From: Schauerella aestuarii
GTDB taxonomy: Bacteria; Pseudomonadota; Gammaproteobacteria; Burkholderiales; Burkholderiaceae_B
Length of the DNA: 64,000 nucleotides
Direction of reading: 5' to 3'
Assembly: GCF_009866805.1 (NCBI RefSeq)
Contig: NZ_SIZW01000040.1
Span: forward strand, 558,001 to 622,000
Shown: in pieces, positions 16,179 through 24,471 of the stretch
Position numbering within the stretch: position 1 is the first letter of the stretch
How the letters are laid out: each line of letters starts with the position of its first letter
Made by a program: the position numbers and the translations under genes
The notes under the pieces: model-generated
The model's database searches: none
Told to the model about the DNA's origin: nothing
The model's input: only the letters and a program-made list of their open reading frames with translations

Positions 16179-17318
16179 TCAACGCGTGCTTTTTTTGAAC
16201 GGCGTATGTTGCTCGAGTTCGCCGATATAGGCGTCGATCGCCTCGGTTTCGCGGTCGAGGAAATCGCCGATCGCTTCGGCAAAACGTTCGTCGGCAATCC
16301 AGTGTGCGGACCAGGTCGGCGTGGGCAACAGTCCGCGCGCCATTTTATGTTCGCCTTGTGCGCCGCCTTCGAACGCGTTCAGGCCCCGCGCGATGCAGTA
16401 AGCGATGCTTTGCATATAACAGGTTTCGAAGTGAAGCCCGGAAATGAAAGACTGTGTGCCCCAGTAGCGGCCGTAAACCACGCCGTCGGCAACCACGTCC
16501 AATGCACAAGCGATCGGCGCACCGTCGCGGTACGCCATGATGAGCAGCAGTTGATCCGGCATTTCCGCGTGCCAGCGCGCGAAGCACGCGCGCGACAGAT
16601 ATGGCGGATTGCCATGGTCGTAGTACGTTTGGGCGTAGCACCGGTAAAAGAAGTCGAGTGCCGCTTCATCTAGGGTGGCGCCTTGCAGCCAAGCATATGA
16701 AACGCCGGCATCGGTCACGCGGCGGCGATCCTGTTTGATCTTCTTGCGCTTGTCGTGACTCATGGTCGCCAGAAATGCGTCCATGTCAGCATACCCGGCG
16801 TTGCGCCAATGGAATTGCACCCCCTCGCGCAACATGAAGCCCGATTGCGACAGGGCCTCGACGTCGGCCGCGTGTGTGAAGAGGATATGCAACGACGCAA
16901 TGTGATGATGCCGAGCCAGCGCAATGGCGCCGCGGGCAAGCATCACGCGATACTCGTGCGTGTGGGCCAGCAGTCGCGGCCCGCTGACGGGCGTGAAGGG
17001 CACCGCGCACAGGAGTTTCGGATAGTAGGCCAAACCATGACGCGCAAAGGCATCGGCCCAAGCGTAGTCAAATACATACTCACCGCGCGAATGCGCCTTC
17101 ACATAAAGCGGCATGGCGCCGACCAGGCGATCGTTCTGACGCAAGGCCAGAAAATAGGGCGTCCATCCAGTACGCGACGACGCACACCCGGTATCGTGCA
17201 AGGCACTCAAAAAGCCGTGTTGCATGAACGGATACGCGCCCGCGAGGGCGTTCCATTCCTGCGCGCTGAAAGCGTCGAGTGACGTCTCGATAGTGAGAAC
17301 CGGGTCGTGGGCATCCAT
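16179..17318 (-). CDS. GNAT/FemAB-like N-acyltransferase (COG3146, DUF482)
   Basis: 379-residue cytoplasmic protein of the COG3146 peptidogalycan-biosynthesis/recognition family. The opening LDAFSAQEWNALAG followed by FMQHGFLSALHDTG is typical, as are MPLYVKAHSRGEYVFDYAW, the MSHDKRKKIKQDRRRV segment and the ending GLHFETCYMQSI. Members are thought to transfer an acyl or aminoacyl group, but the substrate is unknown. The start ATG 17318 is where the family begins; the reading upstream runs into the DUF455 gene on the other strand. It is divergent from the DUF455 gene, with about 60 bases between starts, and heads a probable operon with the kinase-like gene. Confidence 0.87.
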   Translation of the reverse strand: MDAHDPVLTIETSLDAFSAQEWNALAGAYPFMQHGFLSALHDTGCASSRTGWTPYFLALRQNDRLVGAMPLYVKAHSRGEYVFDYAWADAFARHGLAYYPKLLCAVPFTPVSGPRLLAHTHEYRVMLARGAIALARHHHIASLHILFTHAADVEALSQSGFMLREGVQFHWRNAGYADMDAFLATMSHDKRKKIKQDRRRVTDAGVSYAWLQGATLDEAALDFFYRCYAQTYYDHGNPPYLSRACFARWHAEMPDQLLLIMAYRDGAPIACALDVVADGVVYGRYWGTQSFISGLHFETCYMQSIAYCIARGLNAFEGGAQGEHKMARGLLPTPTWSAHWIADERFAEAIGDFLDRETEAIDAYIGELEQHTPFKKSTR

Positions 17319-17380
17319 GCGGCGATTATGGCAGGTTGCAGCGGATGGGATAATGATGTGGATACAGGAGGGACCTGGTT

Positions 17381-18187
17381 TTGAGTCACGATATGTCCAT
17401 CCGGCAACTGGCGCTTGCCGCGCTCCAGTGTTGCGAGCCCGCAGAAAAAGTGGTCGCCGTCCTTGCGATACCCGACGACGCGCCAATCGATGCCGCGCAA
17501 CGCCTGGCCGCATCCTTGCCCGTACCCGGACGACCGGGCAAACCCGCGTGCGTGCCGCCCGCGCAGGTGCCCCGGCGCGCGATCGGCACGCCGGCTGGCC
17601 GTGCGGCCTTGCTGCATGCGATTGCGCACATCGAGTTCAATGCGATCAACCTGGCGCTCGATGCACTCTGGCGCTTCGAGAGCCTGCCGCCGGCGTACTA
17701 CCGCGACTGGCTGCGCGTCGCCAAGGAAGAGGCCTATCACTTTACGTTGCTGCAGGATCATCTCGCCACCTTGGGGCATCGGTACGGCGATTTTCCGGCG
17801 CATGAGGGGCTCTGGCAGATGGCCGAGCGCACGCAGGACGACGTGCTGGCGCGGATGGCGCTCGTGCCCCGCACACTCGAAGCGCGGGGACTGGATGCCT
17901 CGCCTGCCATCCGCGACAAGCTGATGCGTGTGGGCGATACGGCGGGGGCGGCGATCCTCGACATCATTTTGCGTGACGAGATCGGTCATGTTGCGATCGG
18001 CAACCGCTGGTACCGCCACGCCTGCGCGCAGCAGGGACTGGCGCCGTTGGCGGCCTATCCCGTGCTGGCCGCCAAATACGATGCGCCGCGCCTGCGGGGG
18101 CCCTTCAATCTCGAGGCGCGGCGTCAGGCGGGATTCGACGAAGACGAACTCGCGGCGCTCGATGCGCCTTCGCCGCGTGATGGATAG
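17381..18187 (+). CDS. DUF455 family ferritin-like protein
   Basis: 268-residue DUF455 protein. The family has a ferritin-like four-helix core and here shows the probable di-metal ligands HIEFNAINLALD, AKEEAYHFTLL and LRDEIGHVAIGNRWY (Glu and His pairs). The function is unknown; some relatives are annotated as rhamnosyl transferases or tRNA-modifying monooxygenase-like proteins without proof. The start is TTG 17381, chosen because CAGGAGGGA lies 8 bases upstream; the later ATG at 17393 is 20 bases from it. It is divergent from the GNAT gene. Confidence 0.87.
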   Translation: MSHDMSIRQLALAALQCCEPAEKVVAVLAIPDDAPIDAAQRLAASLPVPGRPGKPACVPPAQVPRRAIGTPAGRAALLHAIAHIEFNAINLALDALWRFESLPPAYYRDWLRVAKEEAYHFTLLQDHLATLGHRYGDFPAHEGLWQMAERTQDDVLARMALVPRTLEARGLDASPAIRDKLMRVGDTAGAAILDIILRDEIGHVAIGNRWYRHACAQQGLAPLAAYPVLAAKYDAPRLRGPFNLEARRQAGFDEDELAALDAPSPRDG

Positions 18188-18326
18188 GCAGATGCCGCCG
18201 CAACACGCTATCGGTGAGGGTTGCGCTTGAAGCAAACCTTAACGGTTTGACGCCAGCCTCTAACGCTTGAGCCCTGCTTGCGATGATAGGGTGAGGGTTC
18301 TGGTCAACTTTCCGTCAGGACGCCCC

Positions 18327-19028
18327 ATGTCGCTCAATTTCCGATTGCCCGCCGCCGCTGCATTGTCGATGGCCTTGTTTGCCGGAGCGGCTGGCGCGGC
18401 CGATACCGCCGCCAGCTTCACGTTGCCGCCGTTGCCGTACGCCGCCAACGCGCTCGAGCCCGCCATCGACGCGCAAACCATGACGCTGCATCATGACAAG
18501 CATCATCAAGCGTACGTGGACAACCTGAATGGCAAGATCAAGGATTTCCCGGCGCTTCAGGGCGCAAAGATCGAAACCGTGATGGCACAAGTGTCCAAGT
18601 ATGACGCGGCCGTACGCAACAACGGGGGCGGGCACTATAACCACAGCCTCTTCTGGACCATCATGGCGCCTGTAAACAAAGGCGGCAAGCCGGGCGCGGC
18701 GCTTCAGAAGCGGATCGCGCAGGACTTCAAGTCCCAGGACGAAATGGTCAAACAATTCAGCGAGATGGCGGGTAAGAATTTCGGCTCGGGCTGGACCTGG
18801 TTGATCGTGAAGCCGGACGGCAAGCTGGCGATCACCAATACGCCCAACCAGGATAATCCGTTGATGGACGTGGTGCAGGAAAAGGGCACGCCGATTCTGG
18901 CCCTCGACACCTGGGAGCACGCTTACTACCTGAAGTACCAGAACAAGCGCCCGGAGTACGTCAAGGCATTTTGGTCGGTGGTGAACTGGAACGAAGTCAC
19001 CAAGCGCTACGATCAGGCCGCGAAGTAA
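18327..19028 (+). CDS. exported Fe/Mn-type superoxide dismutase
   Basis: Converts superoxide to oxygen and hydrogen peroxide. The 233-residue protein carries an N-terminal signal peptide (hydrophobic core about 9-22, cleavage near GAAGAAD), so it should act in the periplasm, unlike the usual cytoplasmic SodA/SodB. The mature enzyme is complete: metal ligands His55, His106, Asp194 and His198, with NHSLFW, GSGWTWL and DTWEHAYYLKYQN. LHHDKHH is more MnSOD-like and cannot by itself decide the metal. The start ATG 18327 gives a proper signal peptide. It appears monocistronic; a GC-rich hairpin at 19040-19064 lies just downstream without a T-run. Confidence 0.92.
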   Translation: MSLNFRLPAAAALSMALFAGAAGAADTAASFTLPPLPYAANALEPAIDAQTMTLHHDKHHQAYVDNLNGKIKDFPALQGAKIETVMAQVSKYDAAVRNNGGGHYNHSLFWTIMAPVNKGGKPGAALQKRIAQDFKSQDEMVKQFSEMAGKNFGSGWTWLIVKPDGKLAITNTPNQDNPLMDVVQEKGTPILALDTWEHAYYLKYQNKRPEYVKAFWSVVNWNEVTKRYDQAAK

Positions 19029-19193
19029 ACCATCGTTCGCCTGAGCGCGCCAATGGCGCGCAGGGCCATCCGAGCGTTGCGGGACGCTGTGAGGGCCTGG
19101 CATAACCCGATGATCCTGACTGCGCGACCGCCGAGCCTCTATATCGAGCGCAGCGATTCGCGCACCAGGTTTCATCACTGGAAGGAGCACGCA

Positions 19194-19409
19194 ATGACCA
19201 TCACCAATACCGTCGACGGCGTTACCTATACGTTGCTCATTCAAGAACGCGGCGACGACACCTTCTCATGGAAGATTGCGGCCAACGATGCCGATGGCCG
19301 CGAGAGCAAGCGCGATGAGCGCGATACCGATATTCCGTTCGAAACCGCAGCCGATGCGGAAATGGCTGGGCGCGAGGCGATGGACGCTTTGGTGAAGGGC
19401 GACCTGTAA
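19194..19409 (+). CDS. small acidic hypothetical protein
   Basis: 71-residue, highly charged protein that I do not recognise. It begins with a beta-rich piece (VDGVTYTLLIQ, FSWKIAAND) and ends with an acidic helix (ETAADAEMAGREAMDAL). No signal peptide or membrane segment. The ATG is well supported by AAGGAG 9 bases upstream (CTGGAAGGAGCACGCA). It lies between the superoxide dismutase and the minus-strand gene ending at 19442, and is probably a separate transcript. Confidence 0.7.
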   Translation: MTITNTVDGVTYTLLIQERGDDTFSWKIAANDADGRESKRDERDTDIPFETAADAEMAGREAMDALVKGDL

Positions 19410-19441
19410 GGCTGGCCGTGCTCGAGGCTGTGGATAACCGG

Positions 19442-20398
19442 TCAGCGAATCTCGGTGTTGAGATCGAACATGTCCGGCCCGCGATAGCGCTTGATGGTCT
19501 GGGCAAGTTCACCATCGGCCGATAGACTGTCGGCGTCGTTTTTGCGAATCAGCCAGAAGTTGATCGCCGAAAGATCCACCAGAAACTCTTTGCACTGCGT
19601 GCGGGCATCGATCATCGAGCCGGCGGCGCTGCGCAGAACCTGCGCCAGCATGCGGCCGGGATGCTCATAGATGTGGCCGATGAAGTTGGCCAGCACGCGC
19701 TTGATCAGCGCATCGTTCAAATCCACATTGCCGTTTGCGAGTCCATCCCAATAGGTCGTTTCCTGTCCATCGGGAATGAACGTGTTGACCCACGCCTGGT
19801 AATCGCGATCGTGGAGGATCGAGAACGCTCGCCGATACAGAATCTCGGGATCGCTGGCCTCGAAGCTGTGTTCCTTCGTATAGGCCAGCAAGCCGTCGAG
19901 CTCGCTGATCAGCGCGCGATGGTTGGCATTGATCTGGTTGTACTTTTCGATCAGTTTGCTCAACGCAGCGCGAAACAGCAGCACTTGATTACGGCCGCCC
20001 TCAATACTGTCGAGCAGCGGGTAGATCTGATACTTGTGCGCGTGGATGTGATCGATGTACTGACTGATCGCGTCCGAGGTCGTGTCCATCTGCTTGAACG
20101 CACGCTCGAAAAGTTCAGGCCGGCGTTGATACAGCTGCTCGAGTTCGGCCGTGTCGCGGCCGACCAGATTATCGACTTTCTGGAAATTGCCGACGATCTC
20201 GCGGATGAAGAAGCTCGAGAGGGTGTGGATCGTGTCCTGAAACTTCTCGACCGAGACTGCGCGAACGGTGTCGTCGAGTTGCTGCCGCTTGGCCTGTTTC
20301 TGCTTTTTGCGCTGGTCATACAAAAAGGTGGCGGCGGAGGCAACGATGGCCAAACTGGTGGCGACATCGATGCCGATCTGGACGGAATTCAACTCCAT
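19442..20398 (-). CDS. single-pass membrane protein with helical cytoplasmic domain, unknown function
   Basis: 318-residue protein not recognised as a named family. An N-terminal segment (about residues 6-24, IGIDVATSLAIVASAATF) anchors it in the membrane and is followed at once by a basic stretch (DQRKKQKQAKRQQ). The rest looks cytoplasmic, mostly helical and charged (EKFQDTIHTLSSFF, LSKLIEKYNQINANH), without catalytic motifs that I can see. The ATG at 20398 has GAGGAAAGC directly upstream on the minus strand; a longer reading from 20470 is less likely. The layout (anchor plus long helical domain) resembles DUF4760-type proteins, but this is only an impression. Confidence 0.75.
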   Translation of the reverse strand: MELNSVQIGIDVATSLAIVASAATFLYDQRKKQKQAKRQQLDDTVRAVSVEKFQDTIHTLSSFFIREIVGNFQKVDNLVGRDTAELEQLYQRRPELFERAFKQMDTTSDAISQYIDHIHAHKYQIYPLLDSIEGGRNQVLLFRAALSKLIEKYNQINANHRALISELDGLLAYTKEHSFEASDPEILYRRAFSILHDRDYQAWVNTFIPDGQETTYWDGLANGNVDLNDALIKRVLANFIGHIYEHPGRMLAQVLRSAAGSMIDARTQCKEFLVDLSAINFWLIRKNDADSLSADGELAQTIKRYRGPDMFDLNTEIR

Positions 20399-20600
20399 GC
20401 TTTCCTCTCGACCCCGCGATGGCAGCGCGGAGTGCACCGCCCAACTCGGGGTCGCTATTCTAATGTCCAATTGTGTCTTTTAAAGACCGAATAGAACATT
20501 TATTGAGGCTGCTCGTGCGCGCAGAGAAGGTCCGCGTTGGTTTTCAAACGGCCGGTGCGGCGGCGCAATCTCCGTCGCGCATCTTTGCACCGCGCCGCAT

Positions 20601-22400
20601 TCATCGTCCCGCTGCGTAAGCCTGCATGAGTCTTGGATTTGCGGCGGCGTGCAGCATGCCATCCGCATCACGCGATGCCGCCGTCAAGCGGCCTACCGAC
20701 CAGGCCGGCACTTCTTCAATATCGTGACCGCGTGCGCGCAAGGCATCGATCGTCTCGCGGCCGGCACTGGACTCGATGGCGAGGTGACCCGGTTTACGGT
20801 CGCGCGGATAGAACGAACTGGGAAAGTGCTGCGTGTGCGACATCGGCATATCGATCGCTTCCTGCAAATTCGCACCGTGATGCACGTGGCGCAGAAACAT
20901 CATCATTTGCCACTGTTCCTGCTGGTCGCCGCCCGGCGTGCCGAACACCATATACGGCTGGTCGCCGCGCATTGCGAGCGAGGGCGTAAGCGTGGTGCGG
21001 GGGCGCTTGTTGGGCGCGAGCGTGCACGGCAAGCCGTCTTCGAGCCAGAGCATTTGGGCGCGTGTGTTCAGGCCGAAGCCGAGTGCGGGAATGACCGGCG
21101 ACGACTGGAACCAGCCGCCGGATGGCGTCGCCGACACCATATTGCCCCATCGGTCGATGACGTCCACGTGCGTGGTATCGCCGCGCTTGGCGCTTGCACG
21201 CATGTCGGCCAGTGTGGGTTCATTGGTCGGTGCGCCGGGTTTGGTCACAGGCGAGAGACGCGCCAGCGTTTCCATCACGCGATCCACCTGAGCCTCGAAG
21301 CCGGTGAGCCGCCCGGGTTCAAGATCTTGCGAAGCGCGTTCGCTCATCCGGCTGCGGCGCAAGTCGTTGTACGCATCGGAGAGCAGGGTATCCAGCGGCA
21401 CGTCCACGAAATTCGGATCGCCGTAGTAGGCCTCGCGATCGGCAAAGGCGAGCTTCATCGCCTCGGTGACCGTGTGATAGAAATAATCGCTGTTGGGGCC
21501 GCCTGTGGTCAGGTCGAACGGCTTGAGCAGGGCGAGCGTTTGCAGGAGCGCGGGCCCCTGGCTCCACGCGCCGGCCTTGGCTACCGTGTGGCCATGATAG
21601 GTGTACGTCACCGGCGCTTCGTAGGTGGCAGACCACCGCGCCATGTCGTCGGCAGTCAGCACACCCCGATGGGCACCGCCGCTCTCGTCGGGGACCTCGG
21701 TGTTGCGGCAGAACGCATCGATGGCTTCAGCGACGAAGCCGCGATAGAACGCGTTGCGGGCCGCTTCGATCTGGCGTTCGCGATCCGCACCCGCGCTCTC
21801 CGCTTCCTGCAGGATGCGGCGCCACGTTTGTGCGAGTCCGGGATTCCTGAACAGTTTGCGGGCTTCGGGCAACACGCCGCCCGGCACATAGACCTGGGCT
21901 GTGGTGGGCCACTTGGTCTCGAAAAAATCCTTGAGGCCGGCAATGGTATTGGCGATGCGCGGCATCAGCGGATGACCGTTCTCGGCGTAGTGAATGGCCG
22001 GTTCGAGCACATCGCGCACGCGCATCGTGCCATGGTCGCGCAGCATCAGCATCCACGCGTCGAACGAGCCGGGCACCACGGCCGCGAGCAGGCCGTTACC
22101 CGGAATCATCGCCAGCCCTTCGCGACGATAGCGTTCGAGCGTGGCGGCCGCCGGCGTGGTGCCCTGGCCGCACAGGACTTCAACGCGCTTGGTGCGCGCG
22201 GAATAAAACACGGCAGGCACTTCGCCGGCAGGGCCGACGAGGTGCGGTTCCACCACCTGCAGCATGAAGCCGCTGGTGACGCAGGCGTCGAAGGCATTGC
22301 CGCCACGCTCCAGAATGGCCATGCCGCAAGCGGTGGCCAACCAGTGCGTGGAGGTGACGACGCCAAACGTACCCAGAATCTCAGGACGGGTGGTGAACAT
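20601..22400 (-). CDS. gamma-glutamyltransferase-family Ntn hydrolase
   Basis: 599-residue member of the gamma-glutamyltransferase / cephalosporin acylase family. These proteins self-cleave before a Thr that becomes the nucleophile; here the site is Thr409 in GDTTHVDVIDRWGN. FGTPGGDQQEQ supplies the glycine pair near the active site. The canonical Ser-Ser of E. coli GGT is replaced by a Thr-rich RPRTTLTPS. There is no signal peptide, as the protein starts directly with the mature-type fold (GVVTSTHWLATACGMAILERGGNAFDA), so it is probably cytoplasmic. It begins 9 bases after the binding-protein stop, so both form one transcript, which suggests hydrolysis of an imported gamma-glutamyl or other amide compound. 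The exact substrate is unknown. Confidence 0.88.
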   Translation of the reverse strand: MFTTRPEILGTFGVVTSTHWLATACGMAILERGGNAFDACVTSGFMLQVVEPHLVGPAGEVPAVFYSARTKRVEVLCGQGTTPAAATLERYRREGLAMIPGNGLLAAVVPGSFDAWMLMLRDHGTMRVRDVLEPAIHYAENGHPLMPRIANTIAGLKDFFETKWPTTAQVYVPGGVLPEARKLFRNPGLAQTWRRILQEAESAGADRERQIEAARNAFYRGFVAEAIDAFCRNTEVPDESGGAHRGVLTADDMARWSATYEAPVTYTYHGHTVAKAGAWSQGPALLQTLALLKPFDLTTGGPNSDYFYHTVTEAMKLAFADREAYYGDPNFVDVPLDTLLSDAYNDLRRSRMSERASQDLEPGRLTGFEAQVDRVMETLARLSPVTKPGAPTNEPTLADMRASAKRGDTTHVDVIDRWGNMVSATPSGGWFQSSPVIPALGFGLNTRAQMLWLEDGLPCTLAPNKRPRTTLTPSLAMRGDQPYMVFGTPGGDQQEQWQMMMFLRHVHHGANLQEAIDMPMSHTQHFPSSFYPRDRKPGHLAIESSAGRETIDALRARGHDIEEVPAWSVGRLTAASRDADGMLHAAANPRLMQAYAAGR

Positions 22401-22409
22401 GCCAGCTCC

Positions 22410-23915
22410 TTACGACTTGGCGCGTTGAACGTCTTTCAGGCGGATCAAGCCGTCGGGATAGGGCACGAAGCCGTTGACCTTTTTCTGCGTGCCAAAGGTG
22501 TAGGGCAGGTAGTAGAGATAAACGATCGGGCGTTCGTCGGCCATGATGGCCAGGAACTGCGTATACAACGCGCGCCGCTTGGCTTCATCGGGCTCGGCCC
22601 GCGCTTCGTCGAGCAGGCGATCCGCTTCGGCGTTCGAGAACTTGCCGTCGTTCAGACTGCCCTTGGTGCTGGCGTACTGGTGAATGTTGCCGCTGGGATC
22701 GACCCGGCCCGACCATCCGCTTTGCCCGACCTGGAAGTCGCCACGCGCGAGGCTGGATTGAAGCGCCGCGAACTCGACCGGACGCAGGGAAATGTCGAAG
22801 CCCGCTTCGGCGCCCATGGCTTGAATCAATTCATATACCTGTTGCATGACCGTGTTGTTGCCGAACGTGATCTCGAGCTTCACACGATCCACGCCCGCTT
22901 CCTTCAGCAGCGCCTTGGCGCGCGCCACATCGCGGCCGCGACGTTCGGCGGCCTTGTCGAAGGCGAAGCTGGCCGGCGGGAAGGGCTGATAGGCTGGCTG
23001 GAACAACCCTTCGCCTACCACTTGATTCAGCACATCGCGATCGATGGCCAGATCAAGCGCCTGGCGCACGCGTTTGTCCTTGGCCGCAGGGCCATCCGCA
23101 CGGGCGCCATTGGCCAAGTTGAAAGTAAAGGCCTGGAAGCCCAGGCCGGTGACCGGTGCCCACGTCAGGTTGGCATCCGACTTCACCGCTTGCGCGTCGC
23201 TGGGTGCGACGCGTTCGATGATGTCGAGATCGCCCGAACGCAGGTTGTTCAGCCGCACCGTCGAATCCGGAATCGGCGTGAACACCACGCGGTCGAAGTG
23301 GTAGTGCGAGGCGTCGTAGTACTTGGCGAACTTGTCCAGCACGATGCGATCGTTCTGCACCCGTTCGGTGAACTTGTACGGACCGGAACACACCGGCTTC
23401 GCGTTCGGGTCCTTATCGAAGGACGCCGGCGAAATCATCATCCCGGCACGGTCGGACAATTGTGAGAGCAGCGATGCATCGGGGCCGGTCAGACGCACGA
23501 CCACGGTTTGGGCATCGGGCGCTTCCACGCTCGCCACACTCGCGAGCTCGCTCTTGCGGTTGCTGTCGGCCAGCGTGCGGGCGCGGTCCAGGTTGGCTTT
23601 GACCGAGGCGGCGTCGATCGCCACACCGTCGTGATAGACCGCGTCGGTGCGCAACTTGAAGGTCAGCGTCTTGTTGCCGTCCGACCAGGCCCACGATTGC
23701 GCCAGTTGCGGCACGATCTTGAGTTCGGGCGTGATCTCGACCAGCTTGTCGCACAGGGAAGCGAAAACGATGCGACCGACGAAGGTGCGGGCACGGGCCG
23801 GATCGAGCACATCGGGATCGTCCTGCAGACCTATCCGCAGCGTGGACGTTTGAGCAACCGCAGCAGTGCTGCACGCGAGCGCTGCCAGGGTCAGGGCGAG
23901 GGTCAATCTACGCAT
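22410..23915 (-). CDS. ABC transporter periplasmic substrate-binding protein, peptide/nickel (family 5) type
   Basis: 501-residue exported solute-binding protein. The signal peptide ends near STAAVAQTS, followed by TLRIGLQDDPDVLDPARA, the typical opening of the DppA/OppA/GsiB family. Later segments such as RRALYTQFLAIMADERPIVYLYYLP fit the same group. These proteins deliver peptides, glutathione or similar compounds to a membrane ABC importer, but no permease or ATPase genes are nearby. Start ATG 23915 is chosen because it gives the signal peptide. It precedes the GGT-family gene by 9 bases on the same strand. Confidence 0.88.
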   Translation of the reverse strand: MRRLTLALTLAALACSTAAVAQTSTLRIGLQDDPDVLDPARARTFVGRIVFASLCDKLVEITPELKIVPQLAQSWAWSDGNKTLTFKLRTDAVYHDGVAIDAASVKANLDRARTLADSNRKSELASVASVEAPDAQTVVVRLTGPDASLLSQLSDRAGMMISPASFDKDPNAKPVCSGPYKFTERVQNDRIVLDKFAKYYDASHYHFDRVVFTPIPDSTVRLNNLRSGDLDIIERVAPSDAQAVKSDANLTWAPVTGLGFQAFTFNLANGARADGPAAKDKRVRQALDLAIDRDVLNQVVGEGLFQPAYQPFPPASFAFDKAAERRGRDVARAKALLKEAGVDRVKLEITFGNNTVMQQVYELIQAMGAEAGFDISLRPVEFAALQSSLARGDFQVGQSGWSGRVDPSGNIHQYASTKGSLNDGKFSNAEADRLLDEARAEPDEAKRRALYTQFLAIMADERPIVYLYYLPYTFGTQKKVNGFVPYPDGLIRLKDVQRAKS

Positions 23916-24471
23916 GGGAAATCGTCTCCGGAATCGCAATGAAAAAGCGGCGCACAGATGCAAACCGCCGTCATAAAACTGACGGCCATTGTAAGACTCT
24001 GCGGCAGGGAATTGCGCGATGCGAGCAGTAAATCGACGCCAACGCCATGCGATAAGACCGGTTCGCGTGGGCCATGGGTAATGCGTTCACGTGCCATCGC
24101 CTCGTCCGCGAAAAGGAGGCCGGTTGCTCGGGCGCAACATATTGATGTGGGCGATCGACCCGGCGCTCGTTATTTTTATCTGCGGCCCGTGCTTCTCGAG
24201 GTTATCAAGCTGACACGTCGATTACTAAAATGGCTCGAAAAAGAATATTCGGAAAATACGGCGATGATTTAAATCAGATTTTCCAAAATTTCCGAATGGC
24301 GGTAACGATGTGCGTATCGGCGGATTTGTAAGATCAAATTAATCCGTATTTACGATAATGAAACATCGTGAGAAATCATGATACTTTTATCGCGCACTCA
24401 GGTTCCTTCTCCGATGCCGATTGCGGCGTTCGGATCTACGCAGCCCGTTTATCTTTTTCCAGGAGACGTCC
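23916..24471. other. long intergenic region, AT-richer than its surroundings
   Basis: About 555 bases between divergent genes. I see no supported gene: a 104-codon frame at 23958-24272 lacks a ribosome binding site and has no recognisable content. From about 24170 to 24380 the sequence becomes clearly AT-rich, unlike the neighbours, and contains the nested inverted repeats listed separately. It must hold promoters for the binding-protein gene (left) and the MCP gene (right). The MCP gene has a good CCAGGAGA ribosome site at its end. Confidence 0.6.
24247..24297. repeat. nested inverted repeats (dyad element) upstream of the PAS-PAS-MCP gene
   Basis: Outer arms ATTCGGAAA (24247-24255) and TTTCCGAAT (24289-24297) match perfectly over 9 bp. 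In the centre is the 10-bp palindrome GATTTAAATC (24266-24275). The left arm can also pair as GGAAAAT (24251-24257) with ATTTTCC (24278-24284), giving a second, exclusive hairpin. It could be an operator, a transcript end or a fold in a leader RNA; I cannot tell which. Confidence 0.65.

Noticed and set aside
20649-23465. Very long plus-strand frame (938 codons) opposite the GGT and binding-protein genes
   Set aside because: Both genes on the minus strand are clear families with starts and motifs; the opposite frame has only shadow composition.
23958-24272. 104-codon frame in the gap before the MCP gene
   Set aside because: No ribosome binding site, no recognisable protein features, and base composition changes halfway through.
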